This document shows, piece after piece, positions 25,355 through 36,698 of a stretch of DNA of 64,000 nt (position 1 is its first letter; each line of letters opens with the position of its first letter). The DNA comes from Protopterus annectens (Eukaryota; Chordata; Ceratodontiformes; Protopteridae), in assembly GCF_019279795.1 (NCBI RefSeq), contig NC_056750.1, positions 825,114,812 to 825,178,811 on the forward strand, in the 5' to 3' direction. The notes below the pieces were generated by a model. That model had not been told where the DNA came from. It searched no databases and was given only the letters and a program-made list of their open reading frames with translations. Both the position numbers and the translations under genes were made by a program.

Positions 25355-26843
25355 TAATATACCACCCTGATAAGTATCCAGTACCAAAAGACATGCTTCA
25401 ACACTACCTCCCTACCATTGACAGAACTCCTGCATCACCCCCACTATTGTCAGCTACTTCTAGCTCATATTCTAATATACCACCCTGATATTTATCTGGT
25501 ATCAAAATGCAGGCTTCAACACTACCACTCTACCATTGACAGAACTCCAGCATCACCCCCACAATAGGCAGCTCCTTCTAGCTCATATTCTAATATACCA
25601 CCCTGATATTTATCCAGTACCAAAAGGCATACTTTAACAATATGACACTACCATTGACATAACTCCAACAACACTACCACTATAGTCAGCTCCTTCTAGC
25701 CCATATTCTAATTTACCACCCTGATATTTATCCAGTACCAAAAGGCATGCTTCAACACTACCACCCTACCATTGACAGAACACCTGTATCACTCCCGCTA
25801 CTTCTAGCACATATTCTAATATACAGCCCTGATAAGTATCCAGTACCAAAAGACATGCTTCAACACTACTATGCTCCCATTGACAGAACTTCCACATCAC
25901 TCCCGCTACATCTAACTCATATTCTAATATACCACCCTGAGATTTATCCAGCACTAAAAGGCATGCTTCAACGCTACCACCCAACCACTGACAGAACTCC
26001 CACATCCCCTCCATTATAATCAGCTAAGTCTAGCTCATATTCTAGTATACCACACAGATACGTATCCCATACCAAAATGCATGCTTCACCACTACCACCC
26101 TACCATTGACAGGACTCCTGCATCACTCCCGCTACATCTAGCTCATATTCTAATATACCACCCTGGTAAGTATCCAGTACCAAAATGCATGCTTCACCAC
26201 TACCACCCTGCCATTGACAGAACTCCAACATCACCTCCGCTACTTCTAGCTCATATTCTAATATACCACCCTGATATTTATAAAGTACTAAAGGCATGCT
26301 TCAACACTACCACCCTACCACTGACATAATTCTCACATCACTGCCACCATAGTTAGCTACTTCTAGCTCATATTCTAATATACCACTTTGATATTTATCC
26401 AGTACTAAAAGGCATGTTTCAACACTACCACCCTACCATTGACAGAACTCCCACATCACCTCCACTATAGTCAGCTACTTATAGCTCATATTGTAATATA
26501 CCACCCTGATAAGTATCCAATACCAAAATGCATGCTTCAGAATTACTACCTACCATTGACAAAACTTCTGCATCACCCCCAGTATAGTCAGCTACTTCTA
26601 GCTCATATTCTAATATACAACCCTGATATTTATCAAGCACAAAAGAATGCTTCAACACTACCATCCTACCATTAAAAGAACTCCCACATTCACAGCCACT
26701 ACAGTTAGCTACTTCTAGCTCATATTCTACTATACTACCCTGATTTTTATTCAGTACCAAAAGGCGTGCTTAAACACTACCACCCTACCATTGACAGAAC
26801 TCCCATGTCACTTCCACTTTAGTTAGCTACTTCTAGTTCATAT
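25355..26843. repeat. 118/108-bp satellite array, block 3
   Basis: The block begins with the same right-flank sequence as the arrays after copies 1 and 3 and is colinear with parts of 15812-17430, with whole units gained or lost. Near 26757 it switches to the left-flank sequence of the full-length LINE, matching about 9560. That switch is a candidate breakpoint of the tandem duplication. No gene is visible. Confidence 0.88.
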
Positions 26844-26913
26844 AGGTTCATAGGTAGGTACTAGGCTATCGGCCCAAGGGCCTACGTAAGCCTAGCCAAC
26901 AAGGTTCGCTGGC

Positions 26914-28949
26914 TTACACCACCCAAGAAAGATATTTTCCTGTGCCACTGTCAAGCAGAGACACAGAAGTGATCCCCGGGGTGTATTTCCTATTTCCCAT
27001 CCACTCATCAAGATTTTTCTTGAAGAGTGCTAATGAAGAACTTTGCTTGACATAGATGGGTAGCCTGTTCCAGAATATGGAAAGTCTCTGGGACATGAAT
27101 CTATCCCTCCAGCATGTCCTGTTTATTGTGGTGACAAAGTTAGGTCCCTAGAGCATGTAGCTTGGACGGATTGGGATTTCTTTAGGTGTAGCATGTCCAA
27201 CAGCTTTGGGTTTGATATAGCTTTATATGTTAGGCAGAGATCACCTCGGAGTAGGCGATATGCTAAGGAGTAAAGCTGGAGTTTTTTGAGGCGGTCAGTG
27301 TAGGGCATTTGTTTGAGGCCAGTAATCTTCTTTGTGAGGTACTTCTGTGGCCTTTCCAGCTGCTGCAGATGTCTTGTGAGGTACATTCTAAAAGGGGCAT
27401 TGTACTCTATAATGGGTCTAATGAGTGTCAAGTAGAGGGGAACAATGACCTCTTTTTTCCTGGATGAAAACCCTTTAATGATGAGGTGTGCCATGTAGAA
27501 GGACTTCCTGACTATTTTGGCGATGTGGCTATCAAAGGAGAGACTACTGTCCACCTGTGTCTCAAGGTCTCTTATCACACATTCGGTATTAAGTAGATTG
27601 CTGCCTATGTGGTAGTTCATGGGTACAGAGTTTTTACCGAAGGGGATGACAATGCACTTTTTGGCATTGAGCTTGAGGCTATGGCTCTGACACCAGGCAA
27701 CTGTCTCAGTGAGGCCCTTCTGTAGGATGTCCACATCATTTGGGGACTTGACTATGGCTCCTAGTTTGCAGTCATCTGTGTACTTCATTAGCAAGAGGAC
27801 TTCTGTGTTAGCCTGTACTTCAGAGAAGTAGATACCAAACAGGAGAGGTCCCAGGACGGAACCCTGTGGTACTCCACTTGTCACTGCTTTGAGGTCAGAT
27901 TTGGAGTCTGCAACTTTTACAGTGTGGGTTCTGTCAGTGAGCCAGTTGACAACCCATCTTGTTACAAAGAGATTTATACCTAGTTTTGTGAGTTTAGCTA
28001 TAATTACAGTATGGGGTATGGTGTTGAAAGCCTTGGCGAGGTCAAGATAGGCTTTGTGAACCCCCTTACCTTCATCTACGGCTTTGGTGACTGCCTCAAA
28101 GAAGTTGATCAGGTTCAGGAGGCATGATCTGCCTTTCACAAACCCGAACTGGGTGGGATCCAGAGTTTGGAGGTTACCAATGTCTTTGTTTATGAGTTCC
28201 ATGGTGATACGTTCCATGGCCTTGCAGACCAGGCTCGTCAGGCTAATAGGACAATAGTTCCCAGGATCAGTGGTGGCTCCCCCTTTGTGGAGTAAGATTA
28301 CTGTTGCTGTGCACAATTCAGTGGGCACAAAGGCTGATGTGAGGCTATTATTGAACATGGTGCTTTATTGGGGAGCCAGTTCATTCTGAAGTTTGTGTAA
28401 AATACAGCCTGGGATGTTGTCCAGTCCCATGGATTCTGTGTTTTTGGCTTTAGAGAGTGCAGCTTTTACCTGCGTAGTTGTGATTACAGGGACTCTGCAT
28501 TCTTCCTGTATAGATATGGGCCCTTTAGGGGGTGATGGGGGGGTAAAGTTAGCACTGAACCTATCTGCCAGGATGTTGGCAATATCAGTTGGTTCTGTAA
28601 TTTTCCTGCCTTTGTGCTGTAACTCAGAGCAGATCTGGGTGTTGCCATTGAGATTCTTGAAATAGCTATAGAATTCTTTGTGGTTGTCCTTAGAATTAGT
28701 GGTGATTTTGTTTTTGTAGCTAGCTTTGGAGGATCTTATAAGGGATCTCAGCTTCTTACTGAGGCTGACCAGGGAGCTCCTCCACTCATGGGATTTTACT
28801 CTCTTTTCCAACAGTTTCTTCCTTCTGTTGTACAGTTTGTTTATGGCAGGGGACCACCAGATTGGCTTCCTGTTTTTGGACGATAGCATCTTGGTTCTGT
28901 TCCGGGATAGCACAATCCATGCATTTGTGTAAGTGCTTATAGAGAGCAT
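26914..28949 (-). pseudogene. CR1 ORF2 reverse transcriptase region, copy 3
   Basis: The linker and thumb-side region RKPIWWSPAINKLYNRRKK is in 28949-28365. RT proper is in 28358-27123, with FGFVKGRSCLLN, YLDLAKAFNTI, SGVPQGSVLGPLLFGIYF and the catalytic YTDDCKLGAI. The C-terminal LTRHLQQLERPQKYL and RGDLCLTYKA blocks follow. A stop separates the two frames near 28360. Near 27137 two bases present in copy 1 are missing or changed, and the frame ends early, with the last part read in 27096-26914. Confidence 0.87.
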
Positions 28950-29711
28950 TTGTGTAGGATTCAGCAGTTGTAACTGTATTGTCCATCTGCATGGGTGTCA
29001 TGAAGTTCAACACTTCTGTCTTAAGAAGCATGGAGTTGGATTTGGAGAAATTTTTTACCATGGTTTCCTTAATGGGGGGTGGGGGCAGGATGTGGATATC
29101 AAGGGTGATTAGCTTATGGTCAGATCGGACCAACGAGGAGTTGACTTCAGGTGTGGAGCACTGGTCACTCATGTTGGTAATGACTAGGTCTAGGATATTG
29201 TTGCCCCTGGTGGGGATGTGGATAAGTTGATCCAGGACATTGGAGTTTATGAATTCCAGAAAGCATTGAGCTAAGGAGTAGGTACATGAGTAGTTTTCCC
29301 AGTTAATGGTGGGGTAGTTGAAGTCGCCCATTATTAGGATATTTGGCTGAACCCTATTATTTTCCAGTACATCAAGAAAAGAGGAATGGGAATCCTGGGG
29401 CATAGTGGGGGACCTGTAGCAAGCTACAATTTGGTTTACAGTTTTCCCCAGAGTTAGTTGCACTTGGATAACCTCAGATGCATTATGCTGAGCAACTAGC
29501 CTGGAAGTGTGGATATCCTTAATGAATAGGTGTTTTGGTCCAGGTTACATGGCCAAAAAGTGCAGTATGAGTTATAGCTTGGTAGTGCAGGGGTGCTCTC
29601 TGGAGCCTTGAACTAGGTCTCAGTCACTTCACAGATATCGATGTTCTCTATTTTAAAGAGTGCTTCGAGTGAGTGCATTTTGAGATTTAGACTTCTAGCA
29701 TTGAGTAGCAC
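28950..29711 (-). pseudogene. CR1 ORF2 APE endonuclease region, copy 3
   Basis: The frame 29463-28786 carries IVACYRSP, GDFNYPTINWENYS, TRGNNILDLVITN and SDHKLITLDIHI. The N-terminal NARSLNLKMHSLEAL block lies upstream near 29650-29710, with GTG in place of the expected ATG and at least one premature stop. A frameshift at the end (near 28880) detaches it from the RT linker. Confidence 0.82.
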
Positions 29712-29740
29712 TACCCTCAGTTTTTGCTTGCCTGTTCCTG

Positions 29741-30718
29741 TTACGGTGGTGAATTTGTTATTTGAACCTTGCCTAAAAAAGGCACTATAGGGGCAGCAAG
29801 AACCTTAGCCAGTATCCAGAATCCCAGGGGCAATAGGTGCAGGCCATTTGTGGCAAAGCATTGTGGTCTGTCGACCATGGCGTCCCAAGCAGACAGATAT
29901 TGGATCCCCTTAGAATGACACCAGAATCTTAGCCATTTGTTGAAGTCAATCATTTTGTCCTTGTACTATGGTATCATTCGGGGCAATGGCAGAATGCTAC
30001 TCAGGGCTAGGGTCACACCTGCCTGGGCTACAAGATCGGAGAGCTCTTCCATGTCTCTTTTCATGTAGTCCAGGGGGGTACATCTCAGGTCATTCACACC
30101 AACATGGACAATGACACAGTCATATTTGTACTTGTAGAGTTACCTGAGTGCGTGGGTTATGTGATGGATCTTGACACCTGAAAGGCAGCTGACAGTAACC
30201 TTCTCCTTGTTTAGCCTGGTGAGTGGGACATCAGTGTGCCTGACTATAGAGTCACCTATGACTAGTGTGTTGGCTACATTGTTTTGCCTTATTGGCTGTG
30301 GTTGAGTGGCACACTGAGTCTGTGGGCTATGTGTCATTTGGGTTGTGTTGGGGGATGGCGGTTGCTTGTGTTTCTGCTTTGGAGGTCTCTGTTGCTTAGA
30401 CAGATTATTATTGAGAGCCTCCGCGAATGTTTTTGTGTTACTATATGTGGATTTTGGTGGTGTAGATTTAGTGAGACTATGTGATGTGTGTGGTGTGGTG
30501 CAAATGTTTACCATCTCCTCATGACTGACAAGTTCAGTCTTGATTGGAGAGAGCTTTACCTACAGTTTGGCTAGATAAGTGCATCTCTCACAGGTTGTAG
30601 TGTTGGGTGGTAGGAGGAGAGGGCTGTCTGTGTACATGAGGCAATTTCTACATTGCCTCAAGATGCCCAGATTCATCAAATAGACAGGACAGATCACTGG
30701 GAGCTGACCCTTGGACAT
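29741..30718 (-). pseudogene. CR1 ORF1, zinc-finger-like plus SGNH-esterase-like domain, copy 3
   Basis: The start codon is at 30718 (MSKGQLP). VIGDSIVRHT (about 30225-30270), VHVGVNDLR and NGLHLLPLG are readable. A stop near 30140 and another near 29965 are shared with copy 1. In LINEs this protein binds the RNA and forms the ribonucleoprotein; the role of the esterase domain is not settled. Confidence 0.8.
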
Positions 30719-32553
30719 GCCTGAATAAAAAACTATTTTCCTCTAGATAAGTGAGGAAAGTGAGTACAAAAACTGTTTTCCTCTAGCTAATGAGGAAGGT
30801 TGAGTGCTATAGTCATTAGTAACTTATTTAGTGCTTACAAGTTCTGAACAAGTGCTGAGCATGACTAAGCAAATTTAAGTGCTAAAAACGAAGAATCTGT
30901 ATCTGCACTAGACGAGTTACAGGACAGAAGCAAGTGCAAATGCAGGCTTTCAAATTAGAAAGTAAAGAGGGATGTAAGAGATTGCCCAAATGGCCAATAA
31001 CTACAATGTCCGGGCCAGAACCACTCCTTATGTGGTAGCCAGGTTACCTAGTGCTTACAACTCCCACTGATAAGCTAGAAGGCTTCCATCCAACACAGAA
31101 AGGCTTGGGGGGCTCAGATGCTTACATACAGTCCTGGATACAGCAAATCTGTATCTGGAACACTAGTTACAGGAAAGGTAGGAAACAGGCTTACAGTTTT
31201 TTGTTTTTTTTTATACAGAAAAGTAGCAAAAACAGTAGTAAACACAATTCACATGCGGTGCAAGCTAGCACACTTGAGTATGTAGCAATATTAGACCAAA
31301 CACAGTTTAAAAATGCAATTAAATTAAAAAGGACTAAAAAGCAAGTGCAGAAAGAGTTTATTAGGTAGAATGTGATAAAGAAATGGGACTGGTGTAGTGT
31401 TCCAGATGAAATCTACAGTGGGTTGGGCAACTGCAAAAGCCACCAAATTTAAACTACAAACCAAAAATAGGGAGGGTGGGTAGGACAAAACAGTTTCAAC
31501 AGAGATCTAAGCAACAACTAACAGTACAAACTCTAAAACGAAAAAAATATACTCAGGTCTGTATATTTGCAGAGCAGTCTCTCAGAATAGGGAGACAACA
31601 GTTTCAACAGAGATCTAAGCAACAACTAACAGTACAAACTCTAAAGCCAAAAAAATATACTCAGGTCTATATATTTGCAGAGCAGTCTCTCAGAATAGGG
31701 AGACAACAGTTTCAACAGAGATCTAAGCAACAATTAACAAACTCTATAACCAAAAAACATATACTCAGCTCTGTATATTTGCAGATAGTCTGGAAGGCAG
31801 TCTCTCAGAACACAGGTTCCAGCAATTAAATGCAGGCTGACACTAACAGGTCAAATTTTATGCAAGTGATCCTTGAGTTAGATAACACACAAGCTGTAAA
31901 AACAGTTATACCAACTGAAGAGATGGCAGAAATTAGGGGGGTGGGGAAAACAGTTTCAGCAGAGATCTAAGCAACAACTAACAGTACAGACTCTATAACC
32001 AAAGTGATCCTTGAGTTAGATAACACACAAGCTGTAAAAACAGTTATACCAACTGAAGAGATGGCAGAAAATGGGGGGGGGGCAGTTTCAACAGAGATCT
32101 AAGCAACAACTAACAGTACAAACTCTAAAACCAAAAAAATATACTCAGCTCTGTATATTTGCAGATCAGTCTCTCAGAACAGGGAGACAACAGTTTCAAC
32201 AGAGATCTAAGCAACAATTAAACTCTATAACCAAAAAAATATACTCAGCTCTGTATATTTGCAGATAGTCTGGAGTCTAGAAGGCAGTCTCTCAGAACAC
32301 AGGTTCCAGCAATTAAATTCATGTTGTTACTAACAGGTCAAATTTTATGCAAGTGATCCTTGAGTTAGATAACACACAAGCTGTAAAAAACAGTTATACC
32401 AACTGAAGACACGGCAGAAAATATGGTGGTGGTGGGGAAAACAATTTCAAAAGAGATCTAAGCAACAACTAACAATACAAACTCTAAATCCAAAAAATAT
32501 ATACTCAGCTCTGTATATTTGCAGATAGTCTGGAAGGCAGTCTCCTGCCTGCC
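30719..32553 (-). repeat. 5' region of CR1 copy 3 with contracted monomers
   Basis: The monomer landmark CAGGTTCCAGCAATTAAA occurs at 31813 and 32300 only. The 487-bp gap contains a fused, internally deleted unit in which ACTCTATAACCAAAGTGATC joins two different monomer positions near 31998. It ends at the satellite junction at 32553. Confidence 0.73.
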
Positions 32554-33293
32554 TAATATACCACCCTGATAAGTATCCAGTACCAAAAGACATGCTTCAA
32601 CACTACCACCCTACCATTGACAGAACTCCCACATCACCTCTACTACAATCAGCTACTTCTAGCTCATATTCTAGTATACCACACAGATAAGCATCCCATA
32701 CCAAAATGCATGCTTCACCACTACCGCCCTACCATTGACAGGACTCCTGCATCACTCCCGCTACATCTAGCTCATATTCTAATATACCACCCTGATATTT
32801 ATAAAGTACTAAAGGCATGCTTCAACACTACCACCCTACCATTGACAGAACACCTGTATCACTCCCGCTACTTCTAGCACATATTCTAATATACAGCCCT
32901 GATAAGTATCCAGTACCAAAAGACATGCTTCAACACTACTATGCTCCCATTGACAGAACTTCCACATCACTCCCGCTACTTCTAACTCATATTCTAATAT
33001 ACCACCCTGAGATTTATCCAGCACTAAAAGGCGTGCTTCAACACTACCACCCTACCACTGACAGAAGTCCCACATCAATCCATTATAGTTAGTTAATTCT
33101 ACCTCATATTCTAATATACCACCCAGATATTTATCCAGTACCAAAAGGCATGCATCAACACTACCACCCTACCACTGACAGAACTCCCACATCACCTCCA
33201 CTATAATCAGCTACGTCTAGCTCATATTCTAGTATACCACACAGATAAGTATCCCATACCAAAATGCATGCTTCACCACTACCACCCTACCAT
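32554..33293. repeat. 118/108-bp satellite array, block 4a
   Basis: It is colinear with 15812-16550 at a constant offset of 16742. It stops at CCACCCTACCAT, where a LINE C copy is inserted. No gene is visible. Confidence 0.9.
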
Positions 33294-33792
33294 AGTCAGA
33301 CACACTGACGTCCCGCTCACCAGACTGAGTAAGGAGAAGGTCACAGTAAGCTGCCTGTCGGGTGCTAGAATCCGCCACATAACGCAAGCACTCAGGTCTC
33401 TCAACAGCAGGTACAAATATGACTCAGTCATTGTCCATGCTGGTGTAAACGACCTGAGATGTACCTCCTTGGACTACATGAAAAGAGACATTGAGGAGCT
33501 CTCTGATTATGTAGCCCAGGCAGGTATGACCCTGACCTTGAGCAGTATCCTACCTTCACCAAGAATGATGCCACAATACAGAGATAAGATGATCAGCTTT
33601 AACAATTGGCTTAAACACTGGTGTCATTCAAAGGGGATCCAGTATCTGTCTGCCTGGGATGACATGCTGGACAAGCCACGCTGCAAGGGCGGCTTGCACC
33701 TGTCACCCTGGGATTCGGATATTGGCAAAGGCTCTTGCCACCCCCATAGTGCCTTTTTAGGCAAGGCTCAAATTCTAAACCTACCACCCTAG
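33294..33792 (+). pseudogene. CR1 family C ORF1 esterase-like domain, C-terminal part
   Basis: The uninterrupted frame to the stop at 33790 carries HTDVPLTRL, VHAGVNDLRCTSLDYMKRD (block III) and GGLHLSPW (block V; other copies read DGLHL or NGLHL). The block I serine is lost by truncation. An apparent start in the upstream satellite is accidental. Confidence 0.82.
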
Positions 33793-33819
33793 AACACAAA
33801 AAGGAAAAAACTAAGGGTA

Positions 33820-34700
33820 ATGCTGCTCAATGCCAGAAGTCTAAATCTCAAAATGCACGCACTCGAGGCCCTTCTCAGTATGGAGAACATCGATGTCTGT
33901 GCTGTGACAGAAACCTGGTTCAAGGCTCCTGAGAGCACCCCAGCGCTATCAGGTTTTACCTCATATCATGCGTTCCGCCCCAAAATCCGGACAATACCAA
34001 GAAAGGAGGGGTATCCATATTCATCAAGGACACCCACACCTCAAGACTGGTGGCAATGCACGATGCATCGGAGACCATCCAGGTGCAATTAACCGTAGGC
34101 AAGACTGCTCTGCAAATTGTAGCATGTTACAGGCCACCCTCACAAACTCAGGAACCTCACATGGCCTTCCTGAAAACACTAGAGGGGATAAATGTATCAC
34201 CAAACACCATCATACTAGGTGACTTCAATTACCCTAATATAGACTGGGAACACTACTCAAGCCCAAACACCCTAGCCCAAAAGTTCCTGGAATTCATAAA
34301 CTCAAATGCCATGGAACAACTAGTCACCATCCCCACAAGAGGAGATAACATACTTGATCTCATCATCACGAACATGGGAGCACAATGTTCAACACCGGAA
34401 GTATACCCCTCACTGGTGAGATCAGATCACAAACTAATCTCGCTGGAGGTCCTCATCCCAGCCCCCCCTCAAATAAAAAAGAACACAGCAAAGAACTTCT
34501 CAAAGCCCACTTCACACTTCTAAAGACTAGTGTGGTCTCCTTTAAGGCCCCGAGCCGGCGGAAAACAGTACTCAAGCCGCTGAATCACTTACAAATGCCT
34601 TCTACCAGCACCTGCAGGACTGCATGGATAAGGCAATCCCAAGCAAAACAAAGACTCTTTGTACCAAAGGCAAGCGTCCAGTCTGGTGGACCCCAGCCAT
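33820..34700 (+). pseudogene. CR1 family C APE endonuclease
   Basis: The start MLLNARSLNLKMHALEALL is followed by DVCAVTETWFKAPES. Frames then change near 34000. GDFNYPNIDWEHYS and NILDLIITN are in the frame 34050-34523, and RSDHKLISLEVLIP follows. Frameshifts and a lost segment near 34480-34600 make it dead. Only 27 bases separate it from the ORF1 stop. Confidence 0.85.
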
Positions 34701-36593
34701 AAACAAACTCTACAACAAAAGGAGGAAGCTACTACAAGATAGAGCAAAATCCTTAAAAGGTAAGACACCCTTGATCACTATAAGTAAAAACTAAGAGCTC
34801 TCATAAAATCATCCAAAGCAAATTTCGAGAGAAAAATAGCTAAAGACTCAAAAGACAATCATAAGGCCTTCTTTAGCTATGTTAGAAACCTAGGAGGAAA
34901 CTCCCAGATATGCTCAGAACTAGTTCAAAATGATGTGAAGATTACTGATCCTACAGACATTGCCAACATACTGGCTGACAGGTTCAGTGCAAACTTCTCC
35001 CCTCCCCAAAGGAGAAATAACTATACCAAGCGATTGCAGCCCACCAAACATCTCCAGCGCCCAAGTGAGAACTGGTCTCTCCAAAGCAAAAAACACAGCA
35101 TCCATGGGACCTGATGGTGTCCCCGGCTGTGTGCTCCACGAACTCAATGAGGAATTAAACCCACAGCTAGGACAGCTGTTTAATCAAAGTCTTACCTCTG
35201 GATACGTACCCAGGGAGTGGCGCACTGCAACTGTGGTCCCACTTCACAAAGGCGGTGCCTCCACCGACCCTGGAAATTACCGGCCCATTAGCTTGACAAG
35301 CCTTATCTGCAAAGCCATGGAGAGGATCATAATGGACCTCATAAATAAAGACATAGGAATTTGCAGACTTTGGATCCAACCCAGTTTGGCTTTGTCAAAG
35401 GCAGATCATGCCTTTTAAACTTGGTTGACTTTTTGAAACAGTCACCAAAGCCATTGATGAGGGAAAGGCAGTCCATACAGCCTACCTCGATCTGGCTAAG
35501 GCCTTCGATACAATACCCCACTCGGGTATCATTGAAAAACCCATCAGCTTAAATGTTAACCCATACATCACAAGATGGGTTGCAAACTGGCTGAGTGACA
35601 GAACCCACAGGGTCAGAGTTGCTGGCGCCATGTCAGACTCAAAGCCTGTCACAAGTGGTGTCCCACAGGGCTCAGTCCTGGGCCCACTCTTGTTTGGCAT
35701 CTACTTTTCCGAAGTACAAGCAAACACAGGAGGGTTATGGCTGACAAAGTTTGCAGATGACTGCAAACTGGGCCATAGTAGAAAACACATCTGACACAGA
35801 TATCCTTCAGAAGGGTCTCACAGAAATGGATAACTGGTGCCAGAGCCACGGCCTAAAGTTAAATGCCAAAAATGCATAGTCATACCCTTCGGGAAAAACA
35901 AGGTTACCCCTAGCTACCAAATAGGTGGCAATCCACTGAGCACAGAAGAAGTTATCAGGGACCTGGGGACCCAGGTTGATAGTAGTCTGTCATTCGACAC
36001 CCATGTAGCTAAAGTAGTTAGGAAGACCTTCTACATTGCCCACCTTATCATGAAGGATTCTCATCTAGATCAAGGGAGGTCATAGTCTCCCTTTACTCAT
36101 CACTCATCAGACCAATGATTTGAGTACAATGCCCCATTCGAATGTATCTGACCCGACACTTGCAGCAGCTGGAGAGGCCACAAAAGTTCCTCACCAAAAG
36201 GATAAAGGGTCTCAAAAATCTGTCCTATGCTGCCCGACTGAAAGAACTCCAGCTCTATTCAGTCGCTTACATGCTCAGAGGTGACCTTTGCCTAACATAC
36301 AAGGCCATGTCAAACCCAGATTTGATGAATATGCTTCACCTCAAAAATCTAGATCCATCAGAGCCACAAGGGCGGGAGACTTAAACCTCGACACGGCTAT
36401 TAATAGGACGTGCTGGAGGGATAGATTCATCACCCAAAGACTCCCTATTCTGTGGAACAAAATCCCGGTACATGTGAGGCAGAGCACCTCGCTGGCCTTG
36501 TTCAAGAGAAATCTTGACCAATGGATGGGAGATCGCAGATATACCCCAGGGATTACCTCAGTGTCACTGCTCGACAGAGGCACAGCAAAATAA
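34701..36593 (+). pseudogene. CR1 family C reverse transcriptase
   Basis: The linker INKLYNKRRKLL is followed by 34960-35418 with ASMGPDGVPGCVLHEL and NYRPISLTSLICKAMERI. Then come FGFVKGRSCLLN, YLDLAKAFDTI, SGVPQGSVLGPLLFGIYF and FADDCKLG, spread over three frames by small indels. The C-terminal LTRHLQQLERPQKFL and the final RYTPGITSVSLLDRGTAK end at 36593. Confidence 0.85.
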
Positions 36594-36698
36594 GGGGTAT
36601 AGTTCCCCATACTAAAGGGGTGGCGTAAGCCACAAAACGATGGGCTAGGCTTGTAAATGCCCTCAGGCAGATAGCCTAGTATGAACCTATGAACCTAT

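Larger units (their letters stand above)
26844..32553 (-). mobile_element. CR1-like LINE family B, full-length copy 3
   Basis: This is the duplicate of the copy at 9639-15811, with the same satellite flanks (GTTCATAT on the left, TAATATACC on the right) and the same domain order. It lacks the double SINE and has fewer 5' monomers. It holds the longest RT frame in the window: 411 codons, 28358-27123. Confidence 0.9.
33294..36698 (+). mobile_element. CR1-like LINE family C, 5'-truncated insertion in satellite
   Basis: This 3405-bp insert splits a satellite unit exactly (ACCAT before, TGACAGG after). The uninterrupted version is at 16550. The insert begins inside the ORF1 esterase domain just after the GDS block and ends with CCTATGAACCTAT. 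It is closest to the minus-strand copy at 48014, not to family B. No target duplication is seen; CR1 insertions often lack one. Confidence 0.92.
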
